NCBI GenBank assembly: GCA_014084085.1
Contig: NPFB01000069.1
Location: 56,394 to 92,442 of the forward strand
Length of the DNA: 36,049 nucleotides
Source: Hondaea fermentalgiana
Taxonomy: Eukaryota; Sar; Bigyra; Thraustochytrida; Thraustochytriidae
Reading direction: 5' to 3'
Shown: one piece after another, positions 17,966 through 28,119 of the stretch
Position numbering within the stretch: position 1 is the first letter of the stretch
Layout of the letters: every line of letters starts with the position of its first letter
The notes under the pieces: generated by a model
Databases searched by the model: none
The model's input: only the letters and a program-made list of their open reading frames with translations
Told to the model about the DNA's origin: nothing
Made by a program: the position numbers and the translations under genes

Positions 17966-20900
17966 TTATGAAGCGGAAGGAGCCAGAGAGGGGATCGACT
18001 CATTTTTCGACTTCGTTTCTTCTTGTTTTCCCTCAGTCTTCGTGACATTTGCGATGAGAGTTGGAAACTCAGACGTGGGCGTCGCCTCCTTTCTCACCGC
18101 AGGGGCTTCCGTTGATGCAGACCCGAAAGTATCATTATCGTTCGCCACCTTCAGTTCGGCCGGCGTCGTGTTGGCAGCAGAATCATCGCTCGCGACTGCC
18201 GCAGCGTTCGACTCGTGCGCAGCCGGTTCACTCGCTCTGGAGTCGGTCTTTTCTTCCCCAGGTGCGACGACGCTGTCGTTCGCCGCTTTTTCTTCATTGT
18301 GCGCCGCGGCACTCTCGCTGGAGACTATCGCAGCATTTGATTCTTGCGCAACCGATTCCATCGATCTAGATTCGACCTTTTCGTCACCGGGTGCGACGAC
18401 GCTGTCGTTCGCCACCTTTGACTCGGCCGGCACCGCAGCACTCTCGCTAGATACTGTTGCAGTGTTCGATTCGTGCGCAGCCGATTCCGTCGATCTGGAT
18501 CCGACCTTCTCTACGCCGGGTACGACAACGCTTTCACTCGCCATCTTTGTCTCGGCCGGCACCGCAGCACTCTCGCTGGATACTGTTGCAGTGTTCGATT
18601 CGTGCGCAGCCGATTCCGTCGAGCTGGATCCGACCTTCTCTACGCCGGGTACGACAACGCTTTCACTCGCCACCTTTGTCTCGGCCGGCACCGCAGCACT
18701 CTCGCTTGAGACTGTCGCAGCATTCGATTCGTGCGCAACCGTTTCCGTCGATCTGGATCCGACCTTCTCTTCGCCGGGTGCAACAGCGCTTTCACTCGCC
18801 ACCTTTGTCTCGGCCGGCACCGCAGCACTCTCGCTTGAGACTGTCGCGGCATTCGATTTGTGCGCAGCCGATTCTAATTGTCTGGACTCGACCTTTTCTA
18901 CGCCGGGCACGACAACAGTTTCGTTCGCCCCTTTCTTTTCGGATGGCGCCGCCTTGATAGCATCGCTATCGCCAGAGACCGTCGCAATCTTTGATCCGTG
19001 CACAGCTGACTCCGCTGAATCGGGTTCGGCCGCCTTTTCTTCACCTCGCGAAAGAATTGCAGCAGCTGATCCATTTGATGCCTTGCTTGCGTCTGACTCT
19101 GCCGCACCATCACCCACCGCCGCTTCAGCGTTCACTTTTGCCGGCGCGGCACCCCCCGCCAGTGCAGCACCTCCTGCTTCACTGTCTGAGCGCGCGGCAG
19201 CACTCGTCGAAGTGGGCACGGCTCCTTTGGGATTGTCTGGCAGTTCTTTTGCCGAGAGCGTCTTGATCTGCTGCTCCGAGTCTGTCCCAGGGGCCGCGGC
19301 TTGCTTAACCGAGGAGGAGGAGGAGGAGGAGGAGGAGGAGGAGGTACTGTCGCTCACCCCATACTGAGCCCTGGTGTCGGGGGCACTTGCCTCCTTGACA
19401 ATTTCCATTGGCCGAGTCTCTACATCAGCCTTCGCACGGGAATCCTGCGCAAGCTCAACACGAGGAGCTTGAGCCGGCTCGGTTGCCTCTGTCTTAACCT
19501 TGGAGACCGCGGCTGGTTGTGGAAATGGGGGAACGTCAGAAATCTCACGTTTAAGTGTTGTTGACGAAGACGACGGAGAGTGGTCCCCACCTCGAGGACC
19601 GCGGGGCTGTCTCGTTTTGAGCAGCTGCTCAAGAGGTACATTGGCCAATTTGGCGTGCACAAGCGCCTCCACGGGAATGACAAGAAGGTACTCCACTTCG
19701 ACGGCAAGATCCGCGGCGAACATGCGCGCACCCGAATCCAGAGAAACTTCGGCAATAGGTGGAGTGCCCTCTCGAACTAGGTCCACCGTGCCCCAACCAA
19801 ATTGGGTTTCAACGCGCATCGATCTGGCCGCCGCGACAGCCACACAATACGTCCGAATTCCTGTGCGACGGAGCACAACGCCAAGACCATCTGGAGTCAT
19901 GACCTGCATACCAACAACGACGTGCTCTTCGTCTCGCTCGGCAGGGTCTTGCTCCATGGAGACACCAATGTCTTCGTCGAACGCGGCGTCAACCCAAGCG
20001 CCGTAGCGATTGCTCGACCACGACGTCGGATTCAGATAACTGATTTGGCGGTCGTCCAAAGCGTCAGCCTGACGTGAAATGTCCTCAAAGCTGATGAGGC
20101 CGCCGTAGAGGCGCTTCATCTCCTTAAAGAACATAAACATCGCCTCTCGTTGCACAAGGCGATAGCGATCGCGATCGCGCGCCGCCGCAGATCGTACTGT
20201 TGCCGTGGCGCTAAGGCTGCTCTGCGTGCTATTGGCCCGACGTAAGAGGCCAGGACCGGCGGCGGTCGCGGCGGTGCCAGCATTAGATGGCGACAAGTGG
20301 CCCTCGTCAACGAGGACCTTGCGGCGCACCTTGACTTCCACACGACCCAAGGGCTCACCGCCATCGGCAGAGACTTGGTTCACGAGGTCGGCAATCGTCC
20401 CAATGACCGCCTGGATGGAAATCTTGGGAAGCCCACTCGACTCTGCGGCGCCACTCGCATACTGCTGATAATCCTTCATGAGCGCCTTGGGGCCAAATTT
20501 GCTCAACTCCCTCTTGGTGGTCTCAACGTAGCGGTATACGCGCTGGCCTGATCGATCGTCCGCGCGGTCAGAGAACGAGTACAATGGCATAATCGAAGCA
20601 AATTGGCCAGGACCCGGGTGCCGAGGCAGCCAGTCCTCGGCGCGGCCTGCCTGTTTAGGAAAGACGACATGAACTGCGTCTGTGCGCGCGTCCACGATCT
20701 CGACAGCAAACCACTTGCGTGAACGCCGATGATAGGCGTCAATGCGATGACCGTTTTGCAAATCATCGACGCTGCCAATCCCGTAGCCCCACTTGAGAGA
20801 CGACTCTCCCGTGCTGGGTTCTTCAGGAATTGTGCACGAGGCAAAGTGCGGGTCCACCCGCTTGAGCATCGAGCAGGTGAAGTTTTCCGGAAAGTCCGCA

Positions 20901-23900
20901 GCCGAATACCCGGCGGGGAGCTTGCGCCATTTTTCGCAATCCTTGGCCTCGCATCGGATCCAAACGTGTTGGTTCACCGTCGGGGGCGGCGGCGGCGAAA
21001 ACATTTGACCTTCCTTGCCTGGAAACCGTGATGCGGAACGCCGCGTCGCCTTGAGCGCTGTCAAGAGGCGCTGGAACACGTCGTCTCCTTCTGCACTGGC
21101 AGGCTTGTCGTGTTCCTCGAGCACCTGCTTCTTGAAGTAAACGTCGTCGAGACGGCCCTCGAATCCAGACGCTACGCCGTCAAAGTTGCGATTGTCAAAG
21201 AGCGCCGCGTCGAGCACAGGCGATCCAAACAACCGCGGGGGCGGTAGCGGCGGCGGCCAGGCGTCCGCCTGAAGGTCGGTATGCACGTGCGGCGCCGGTG
21301 CGAACATGCGCTGCGTTTCCTTGTCCCAGTCTTGATAACGCTTCTTGTTGTCACCAAGCTGCTTCATCAGTCGGTTGCGAACGTGCGAGCCGTACTTTGC
21401 AGCCTCAATCGGGGTGTACGCGCTTTCGACCTCGGGAAGGACAGTCGTGCCCATGAGCTGCTCAACCAACATATTCTCCTCTTTTTGGTCAAGCCAGCCG
21501 AGCAGCGGGGCGACCACACTGCTCTCGTGATGCAGCGAATGAGCTGCGGTCGGGTTGTAGGCGTTATCGGGGCCGTAAAAGTTTACGGGCGGCGCCTCCG
21601 TGACCTGAAACCAGTTTTCGGTGAGGCTGTAGAAAGTAAGCAAGTCGACAAGCTTTTGGTGCGCGTCATCCATTTTGCCATCTTTCCAAACCTGGCCGTC
21701 CTCTGATTGCGCCACGCCGGGTACCTTGAGAACGAGATCCCGGAGGCGACGAATGCCATCGCGGGCCTCTTCAATCGACCCGACACAGTACTTGCCGAGC
21801 TCGCGGATCTCCCGCATCGCCTTGGGCACATAGGTCATTTTTTCGGCACGGTCCGCCACCGGGGGCTTGCCTTTGTGGATCGCACGCGTCTTGATGTTCC
21901 ACCAGTACCGAGATTTGATGCGCGGATCGCTAGCGGCCTGCCACACATTAATGTGATAAACGCATGTCCTTTCCAGCAAGCGAAGCACCCGCTGCATCAC
22001 ACTGTTGGTGCGGTCATTCCAAAGTGCATTCATCACATCCTCGTCCGTCAAGGGCCGAAAGGGACTCTGGTGCGTCTTGGTGCTTAATGCGACATGCGGT
22101 TCAGGATAATCTGGGTTGTCGGTAAGCTGTGGTCGCCGCAAGACATTTGACCCGATAGGAATACGGTTGAGGACGCTACCATCATCGTAGAGAATATGAA
22201 CGCTAGGTCCACGTAAAAGAGCGTCAAAGTACTTTTTGCTGGCTGGGTCCGCACTCAGCGTCGTTTCTCCTGCTTCCTTTTCAGATGCATTTGCAGCATC
22301 TGTTTCCATCTTGCTGCCGTTCTCATTTGGAACGGGTGGCATTTCCGAAGCGGCCTCAGAGTCCGCAGCTGATACGCTCTGCGACGCCGCGGGCGTAGCC
22401 GCCTCGCTGGGATCGTTTGAGGGATTTGTGCTGCCAGAATCTTTCGTGGGCTGGTTTGCGTCCGTCCCAGACAACGAAGAGAGATTCTTTTCGTATGCAG
22501 AACCCTGCTCTTTGCTCAGCGGGTTGGGGTGCACGTGGAGAATTGTGCCCGAATACCATCCGGGATAATCCTCGGCATCATCTCCGCACCACCGTGCCTC
22601 ACAACGGTCGCCAACCCACCACACACGTTCTACGAGCTTGGCCGTGGTCTCGTTGACGAGGTCGCGTACCTTTTGGTTGTGTTGCGACACGCGCTCGCGC
22701 CCCTTGGACGGCGACATTGCGCCCCAGTTCTCTTGCCGGTTTGCCGCGGACGAAGAGACTGCCACGGCAGCTGCGGCTGCCGCAGCGCGTTCCGGAAAGC
22801 TTTCCGGGCCCGTCGACGCCTGAAATTGCGTCCACATGGGTCGCACATTTTCCATGGCGCCTTCAAAGCCCAGACGGATCCGGGTGTCCATTCGATGCCG
22901 AAGCTTGCTCAGAGCAATGATGAGGTTGCACACACGCTGACGCGCAATGCCCTTGGCCTCGCGTTTTACCGAGGTCCAAAGCTCGCGAGCCGAGTCCGGG
23001 TCGAGATCTCGCTTGCGCTGCGTCGCGGGCGGAATGTTTTGAGTGCCTCTAGAAGCAGCTTTGGTCTCGCTCGCTGCGCCAGCCCGTTGCTGCGCGGCCT
23101 TGACCCCCTTTGCGGCCTTGCCCCCCTTTGCGGCCTTGCCCCCCTTTGCGGTCTTGCGCGCCGAAGACTTTTTGGCTGCAGTCTTTGCTGGGACTGCCTT
23201 TTTCGAGGATGCTCTTTTCGAGGTCTGTTGGGCGGCCTGTTTTCCAGCTGTTTTCCCCGCAGAGCCATTGCTGTTGGTGGCTTTTGTTGCTGTCGTGTTT
23301 TTGGCGCTTCTGCTGGTTTTCGTGCTTTTGACGGTTGTTGTTGTTGCTGCTGCTGCTGCTGCTGCCGTAGCTTCTGTCGTGGTGGTCGTATGCCCAGCCT
23401 GGACACCATTGACGCCTGAAAGCGCAACCTTTTCGCGACGGGCAAGCTCCTCATGGAATAGACGCGACGGTAGCTCGAGCTGCTCTTGCTCGACAAAGCG
23501 AAGAGCAAGCGCAACGAAGCGGAGCGCCCAAACGGGCTGTCGATCGAGAAGGTCAAGTTTGAGACCATACTTTTGCATTCGCGCAATGCTGTCAGCGTCG
23601 AGCCCGTGCGCATTCTTTTCTGCGGACGATGCAGAGGCGCGTCGTGGGTTGGAACGCTTCCTTCGACCGCCCTTACCCCGTTTGGGAACCGGCTTACTAG
23701 TGGCTGGAGGTTTCCCTTGGCTATCAAGAGATGCCTCAAAGAGCATTGCCGCGCGGTGGACAGGCTGGTGACGGCGCTCCACGACCTGCATGAACTGCTG
23801 CGCTCCGGTAATGTACAGGAACGAGCCGCGGCAACCTTCAGATCCGCAGAGACAAATGGCTGCGCGGAACTCGTCCATGCTGTCAGTCACACAGTTGTAA

Positions 23901-26900
23901 TCAATCGTCACCTCTTCGCCGGGCTCGATGTCGCGAAGGGCGCGCATGGCAATGTTGTACTTGCCGTCAACAATTGCCATCATGACGCAGGCGTTGGGGC
24001 GGCAGCTGTGGCTAAGTCGACTCATGCTCGTACCAAGGTGCTTGGAGTCGACATAGAGGATCGTGAATCCATTGGGCTCCGAACTCGGAATCTCAAAGCG
24101 CATGTTCCAGAAATCGGGCAAGGTGGTCTTGCCTGCGCGCGTTTGCTTGCGCAAGGCGTCCTCTCGCGCCTCTTTTTGCTCCCAGAGCCAGAGTGGATAA
24201 AGTTCGCCGTGGTACGAGCCGAGGATATCTCCCTTTTGAATACCCTTGTCATTTAGACAAATGACACCGACGCCCTTGGGGTGGACGCAGAAGTTGTGCT
24301 GGCCCCAGCTCTGCAGCGAACGTAGAATTACGTCCACGGCAGCGACGATCATTTCATCGGAAACATTGCGATCGTAGGTGGTGTTGGCTACATTTTCGAC
24401 AATGCAGCGGTCTTTGAGAATGTCGACCCAGGCCTCTTCGCCATTATCGAAAAGCACACAATGATGGCGGCCTTCTTCTTTGGGATTCTGGTTGTACGCC
24501 GTGATTCGTCCAGAGAACCACGCACATTCCACAGGACGGAAGACGCTAAGACGCTTGCCCACAAGCTTTCGACCTTCTGCGGTGGTGCCCTCTGTCCCGT
24601 CGTCTTCATTTTCTGCGTCAATGTCATCGACTTCGCTCAGATCCTCGTTTGCTTTGGCCTTGCGACCACCTCGAGTGCTTGACCGAGATCGTGCGCCTCC
24701 ACGCCCTCTACCGGCCTTGCGTTTCCTCGATGAGGTTCCATTCGCCGCAAACTGCGAAGCGGCGGTCCTGGCCTTTCCACGGCCGGCCCTCGTAGTCTTG
24801 CGCGAGGTCGTGCTTGCTGCCGCGGCGCTTCCACGGCCACGCTTGCGGGTTGTTGTAGATGCAGCGGGGGCGTTTTCATCGATCTGGTCGGCCACAATCA
24901 CCTTTGGAACTGCCTCAAAGAATTCCGGTTTGCGTCGCGTGCGTCGCGAGGACCAGATAATATTCTCGTGCTCCACGAGATTTGTTCTCTTGCGCTTGCG
25001 TCCAACGCGTTCGATCTTCTCCACAACATCAGCCAATGAATCGACCTCACCCGTTGAGTTGCCTTCGCTGCTGCCTTTTTTGCTAGCCTTCGAACCGAGC
25101 TTCGCTTTGGCCGCTCCACGCGTCGTCTTGGCGGCCCCATTCAGAGTCTTTGGCGCCGCTTCCTTGGTCTTGCTGTGCTGTGCTGCCGTTTCCCCAGGCC
25201 CGTTCTCACTGTTTCCCTTGGATGCGGATGCCGCGTCCAATGATGAATTGAACGCGAGGACATCATCAGCGCTTTGCGCGCGTGACGAGGCAGCAGAGCT
25301 TTGTGGCTTTGTGGCCGTACTCTTGGCAACGTCCACAGTCCCAGCAGCGTCAGCGGGCCGATCCGCGTCCTTTGAAGCTGTGCTCGTCTCGTCCTCTGCT
25401 GGCGCCTTGCTCGTTGCGGAAGTTGTGACAGCGGCATCTGGACTCTCCTCCATTTTGGTGTCTTCCATTGTTGTGTCATTTTGATCTTCCACTGACGCCT
25501 CCTTGGTCGAAGCGTCTTGATCTTCCGTTTTCTCTAACGACGTCTTGATGTCGGTCTCGTTCTCGTTTACAAAGTGAGACATGCTGTTGGCGCTAGAGAG
25601 AGCACCGCCGGCCTGAGCGCGCGCGCGAAGCGATTTCAGCGCATGCGTCAGGTCCCAGCCAATATCAGGCCCCTGTCGATTGAGCTCGCGCAGGAGCAGA
25701 CCTTCGATGAACCAGTTCACTTGAGGCTGGGTCATGCGCAGGTCCGGGGCATCAATGGACTCGAGAGCAATGGAAAGGTTGCGTCGTGTGAAGGGATCGA
25801 TTCCCCAACTGTCAACCTCGAGGAGATCCTTGCCGAGCTCCTTGATGCGCCAACTAACAAACGGAAGATTTCCGGCAAGGCCGCCGCTGACGGGCGCTGC
25901 TGCACCATCTGCGCGGCGGCGTTTCTTTTTCACAGAGCCGCGCGCATTGAGGGCGCTTTCTGCGTCGCCGTCTTCGGGCAGCAGCCAGCGGTTTTCTGAA
26001 CCGGTGGCATCAAGAAGGTCCTCGAGCTCGGCGCGCTCTTCCTCCGTGATACCCTCGACAACCTTGTAGTGGTCGACCTGAGTGTACTCTCTTCGCTCCT
26101 GCGGCTTTTTGCACCAATTGGACATGGCCGGTTCTCGGTTTTCAAAGGTGAGCCGCTCGAGCCTCTCCTCATCGCGGACTTTGTGGAGTTCTTCCTTGTT
26201 TTTGGCGCGTGTAGAAGCAAAGTTGTCTGCAGCAAACTCTTCGAGGCGTTTGGCAGTATTGTAAAACGAACGCGGGTCCTCGTTGACTTCTTGATGTTTG
26301 TAGACGAATGTCCATATGGAGCGCAGGTCGGCTTCGATGGCATCCCAGTTGATGTCGAGAAAATCCGACTTTTTCAGAAGCTTGACTTCCTCGTACGTTT
26401 TGCGAGAGCGAAGCATTTCGACGATCTTTCGTGAGTTTGCCCAGTCATGGTCCCGCATGACATGGGGCGCAAAGTAACTTCCTTTTTCAAGTTTTTTCAT
26501 GACTTGCGAAAGCGTCATCATTCCCTTTGGCGCAGGAAGACCGCCATAATCCTTGCCAAGAATAAAACCGTAACGATCGAGCTTGAGCACCCGGTCAAGG
26601 GTGCGCTTAAAGTGGTTGCGCTGGATTTCTAGCAATCTGCAGCGCTTCGCGAGTGGGTCCTCGAGAATCGTTCGGTGCACACGTTTGCTGTTTTTTGGCG
26701 CGCTGCCGCTTCCAGCGCTGCTATTGGCGCTGCTCGTTGGTGCAGGTAGCTTTGTTTCGGCAGCAGGAGCAGCAGGCGGCGCGGCGACGACCTTGGCAAA
26801 CATGCCCTTGCTGCTCAAGGGCGCGCTTTCAGCTTGCTGAGGCGAGACATCCGATTGCGGAGGTGCGGTCGAATCGCCGGCGGAAGCCGAGGCCGAGGCC

Positions 26901-27337
26901 AAGTTCGAGCCCGCAGACGAGGCGGACATCTTTGCACTCGACGCAAGCTGCGACGAGTCTGCTCCGCCAACCGACCTTGAGGTTCTCTCGATGGTCGTCG
27001 ACGCAACAGATGCAGAGCTCGGCCTCGAGGTGGTTTTCGTAGTATTGGTATCAGTAGTATCAGTAGCAGGAGTAGGAGCAGGAGCAGCGTCAGCACTAGC
27101 AGCGTCAGCATCAGCTCCAGCAGCGTCAGCATCAGCTGAAGCAGCTGCAGGGGCAGCACTGTCTGAGGTTGCAAGAGTGGGACTTGAAAGAGGTGCAACG
27201 ACGACTGCGTTTTCGCCATCTCTGGCACGCGCCTTTTGCAAGTCTGGAACCGCCGTCGGCGTGTACCCATCGACCTCGATGCCCTTGCTCTCGAGCAGTT
27301 TGCTCGAGGGCTTGGTGCCCCTTGCAGATTTCCTCAT
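17966..27337 (-). CDS. Giant SET-domain histone methyltransferase, ATXR3/SDG2-like, with CW zinc finger
   Basis: A single frame of 3,123 residues from ATG 27337 (GAAAAAC before ATG); it is open upstream only from a TTG. Parts in order: Ala/Asp/Thr-rich N-terminus; helical bromodomain-like segment (~245-360); AT-hook-like RGR/GRGRG basic tract (~825-895); Tudor/PWWP-like segment (~926-985); SET and post-SET (~1015-1175) with SHSCRPN (~1109-1115), GEEVTIDYN and CLCGSEGCRG; Lys/Ala-rich H1-like tract (~1336-1430); second Tudor-like segment (~1572-1735); CW zinc finger (2126-~2173; WIRCEAKDCEKWRKLP); chromo/Tudor-knot-like segment (~2194-2249); and a C-terminal 43-residue tandem repeat. The SET sequence and the segment after it resemble plant ATXR3 (SDG2), which trimethylates H3K4; CW fingers read methylated H3K4. 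A nuclear H3K4 methyltransferase role is inferred. No intron is needed. Confidence 0.87.
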   Translation of the reverse strand: MRKSARGTKPSSKLLESKGIEVDGYTPTAVPDLQKARARDGENAVVVAPLSSPTLATSDSAAPAAASADADAAGADADAASADAAPAPTPATDTTDTNTTKTTSRPSSASVASTTIERTSRSVGGADSSQLASSAKMSASSAGSNLASASASAGDSTAPPQSDVSPQQAESAPLSSKGMFAKVVAAPPAAPAAETKLPAPTSSANSSAGSGSAPKNSKRVHRTILEDPLAKRCRLLEIQRNHFKRTLDRVLKLDRYGFILGKDYGGLPAPKGMMTLSQVMKKLEKGSYFAPHVMRDHDWANSRKIVEMLRSRKTYEEVKLLKKSDFLDINWDAIEADLRSIWTFVYKHQEVNEDPRSFYNTAKRLEEFAADNFASTRAKNKEELHKVRDEERLERLTFENREPAMSNWCKKPQERREYTQVDHYKVVEGITEEERAELEDLLDATGSENRWLLPEDGDAESALNARGSVKKKRRRADGAAAPVSGGLAGNLPFVSWRIKELGKDLLEVDSWGIDPFTRRNLSIALESIDAPDLRMTQPQVNWFIEGLLLRELNRQGPDIGWDLTHALKSLRARAQAGGALSSANSMSHFVNENETDIKTSLEKTEDQDASTKEASVEDQNDTTMEDTKMEESPDAAVTTSATSKAPAEDETSTASKDADRPADAAGTVDVAKSTATKPQSSAASSRAQSADDVLAFNSSLDAASASKGNSENGPGETAAQHSKTKEAAPKTLNGAAKTTRGAAKAKLGSKASKKGSSEGNSTGEVDSLADVVEKIERVGRKRKRTNLVEHENIIWSSRRTRRKPEFFEAVPKVIVADQIDENAPAASTTTRKRGRGSAAAASTTSRKTTRAGRGKARTAASQFAANGTSSRKRKAGRGRGGARSRSSTRGGRKAKANEDLSEVDDIDAENEDDGTEGTTAEGRKLVGKRLSVFRPVECAWFSGRITAYNQNPKEEGRHHCVLFDNGEEAWVDILKDRCIVENVANTTYDRNVSDEMIVAAVDVILRSLQSWGQHNFCVHPKGVGVICLNDKGIQKGDILGSYHGELYPLWLWEQKEAREDALRKQTRAGKTTLPDFWNMRFEIPSSEPNGFTILYVDSKHLGTSMSRLSHSCRPNACVMMAIVDGKYNIAMRALRDIEPGEEVTIDYNCVTDSMDEFRAAICLCGSEGCRGSFLYITGAQQFMQVVERRHQPVHRAAMLFEASLDSQGKPPATSKPVPKRGKGGRRKRSNPRRASASSAEKNAHGLDADSIARMQKYGLKLDLLDRQPVWALRFVALALRFVEQEQLELPSRLFHEELARREKVALSGVNGVQAGHTTTTTEATAAAAAAATTTTVKSTKTSRSAKNTTATKATNSNGSAGKTAGKQAAQQTSKRASSKKAVPAKTAAKKSSARKTAKGGKAAKGGKAAKGVKAAQQRAGAASETKAASRGTQNIPPATQRKRDLDPDSARELWTSVKREAKGIARQRVCNLIIALSKLRHRMDTRIRLGFEGAMENVRPMWTQFQASTGPESFPERAAAAAAAVAVSSSAANRQENWGAMSPSKGRERVSQHNQKVRDLVNETTAKLVERVWWVGDRCEARWCGDDAEDYPGWYSGTILHVHPNPLSKEQGSAYEKNLSSLSGTDANQPTKDSGSTNPSNDPSEAATPAASQSVSAADSEAASEMPPVPNENGSKMETDAANASEKEAGETTLSADPASKKYFDALLRGPSVHILYDDGSVLNRIPIGSNVLRRPQLTDNPDYPEPHVALSTKTHQSPFRPLTDEDVMNALWNDRTNSVMQRVLRLLERTCVYHINVWQAASDPRIKSRYWWNIKTRAIHKGKPPVADRAEKMTYVPKAMREIRELGKYCVGSIEEARDGIRRLRDLVLKVPGVAQSEDGQVWKDGKMDDAHQKLVDLLTFYSLTENWFQVTEAPPVNFYGPDNAYNPTAAHSLHHESSVVAPLLGWLDQKEENMLVEQLMGTTVLPEVESAYTPIEAAKYGSHVRNRLMKQLGDNKKRYQDWDKETQRMFAPAPHVHTDLQADAWPPPLPPPRLFGSPVLDAALFDNRNFDGVASGFEGRLDDVYFKKQVLEEHDKPASAEGDDVFQRLLTALKATRRSASRFPGKEGQMFSPPPPPTVNQHVWIRCEAKDCEKWRKLPAGYSAADFPENFTCSMLKRVDPHFASCTIPEEPSTGESSLKWGYGIGSVDDLQNGHRIDAYHRRSRKWFAVEIVDARTDAVHVVFPKQAGRAEDWLPRHPGPGQFASIMPLYSFSDRADDRSGQRVYRYVETTKRELSKFGPKALMKDYQQYASGAAESSGLPKISIQAVIGTIADLVNQVSADGGEPLGRVEVKVRRKVLVDEGHLSPSNAGTAATAAGPGLLRRANSTQSSLSATATVRSAAARDRDRYRLVQREAMFMFFKEMKRLYGGLISFEDISRQADALDDRQISYLNPTSWSSNRYGAWVDAAFDEDIGVSMEQDPAERDEEHVVVGMQVMTPDGLGVVLRRTGIRTYCVAVAAARSMRVETQFGWGTVDLVREGTPPIAEVSLDSGARMFAADLAVEVEYLLVIPVEALVHAKLANVPLEQLLKTRQPRGPRGGDHSPSSSSTTLKREISDVPPFPQPAAVSKVKTEATEPAQAPRVELAQDSRAKADVETRPMEIVKEASAPDTRAQYGVSDSTSSSSSSSSSSSVKQAAAPGTDSEQQIKTLSAKELPDNPKGAVPTSTSAAARSDSEAGGAALAGGAAPAKVNAEAAVGDGAAESDASKASNGSAAAILSRGEEKAAEPDSAESAVHGSKIATVSGDSDAIKAAPSEKKGANETVVVPGVEKVESRQLESAAHKSNAATVSSESAAVPAETKVASESAVAPGEEKVGSRSTETVAHESNAATVSSESAAVPAETKVASESVVVPGVEKVGSSSTESAAHESNTATVSSESAAVPAETKMASESVVVPGVEKVGSRSTESAAHESNTATVSSESAAVPAESKVANDSVVAPGDEKVESRSMESVAQESNAAIVSSESAAAHNEEKAANDSVVAPGEEKTDSRASEPAAHESNAAAVASDDSAANTTPAELKVANDNDTFGSASTEAPAVRKEATPTSEFPTLIANVTKTEGKQEETKSKNESIPSLAPSAS
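18155..19010 (-). repeat. 129-bp coding tandem repeat in the SET protein C-terminus
   Basis: A motif reading CTCGGCCGGCACCGCAGCAC on the plus strand recurs at 18422, 18551, 18680 and 18809, exactly 129 bases apart, with diverged copies at 18293 and 18938 and a looser one near 18155. Each unit encodes 43 residues of the pattern PGVEKVGSRSTESAAHESN continuing to SSESAAVPAETKVASES. About six to seven copies in all. Period and frame are kept, so expansion is by whole units. Confidence 0.93.
19309..19343 (-). repeat. GAG/TCC triplet run encoding poly-Ser
   Basis: An uninterrupted GGA/GAG run on the plus strand that reads as about a dozen serines in the SET protein, just upstream of the C-terminal repeat region. 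Confidence 0.9.
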
Positions 27338-28119
27338 GTTTTTCCAATCCTCGGCGCGATCAGGCTGGACGTGGGTTCGGATGGACTCGGCCTCGCCTCG
27401 CCTCTCCTCTCGCCTTCCTCGCTGCCGCGTCGCGTCCTCGTCCACCTCGCGCCACGCGCGCAAGGCTGTGCGTGTGCTCGACCCGACGTTAGGTCGGGGT
27501 CCGCTCAGATGCGCTCTTTCTCTCTGCCGCGCCGACAAGCTGGACGCGGAGACCGCCTCTCCGGGGCGCAGCGCAGCGCGCCTTCCGCGTCCGCGCCTGT
27601 GCCTGTGTCCGCGCCCGCGCCCGCGCCCGCGCGCTCGCGCCCGCGCCGCCCGCGTCGCCCGCGCGCGCTTCCTCGGTCGGGTCTGGTGTCACCGGGCTCG
27701 CCTTGTTTGTTCGCCGGGATCCGCAAGTGGCATTTGCGCGCTCGGCAAGTGCACAATCGCCGCGGTGCAAGTCGGTTATAGCGCCGCTGCCAGTTGGATA
27801 GCCTAGCTCGGCGAGCTCCGTTGTCTACGCGTTGTTGGCATGGAGCATTGTGTTGCCCTTGCTCATGGAGACGCTCGGTATGAACGCCGCCGATGCGCTC
27901 TTTATTGGTCGGGCGACGAAGAGGGTCACTTCGCCTTTTCATAAATTTTTGGCTTGGGGGAACAGCGGGCAAGAAGAGGAGATACACTTTTTGATCAGAA
28001 GAAGTATGATGCGGCACAAGATGTTCGCGAGAATTGTTGTTTGTGCAGGGTAGAAGATTAAGATTACTTTAGCGAAGACGAAGAACGGCTGGATAACGAA
28101 GACACGGAAACGTGCATGA
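27338..28119. other. Upstream region of the SET gene and 3' flank of the isomerase gene
   Basis: About 780 bases. The half next to the SET start is extremely GC-rich, with a CGCGCC/GCGCCC run at ~27605-27665, and is probably promoter and 5' UTR. TTTATT at 27901-27906 is AATAAA on the minus strand, 214 bases past the isomerase stop, a possible poly(A) signal. No gene is recognised. Confidence 0.45.

Noticed and set aside
17748..19367. A 539-codon plus-strand frame with repeated LSLETVAAFDSCA units
   Set aside because: It is the complement of the 129-bp coding repeat in the SET protein; the minus-strand frame continues for 9 kb into recognisable domains.
23104..23155. 18-bp triplicate considered as a separate repeat element
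   Set aside because: It lies in frame inside the SET protein and encodes the Lys/Ala/Gly run, so it is coding low complexity.
27338..27538. 67-residue N-terminal extension of the SET protein
   Set aside because: It begins at TTG; ATG 27337 with an A-rich context is the first ATG in frame.
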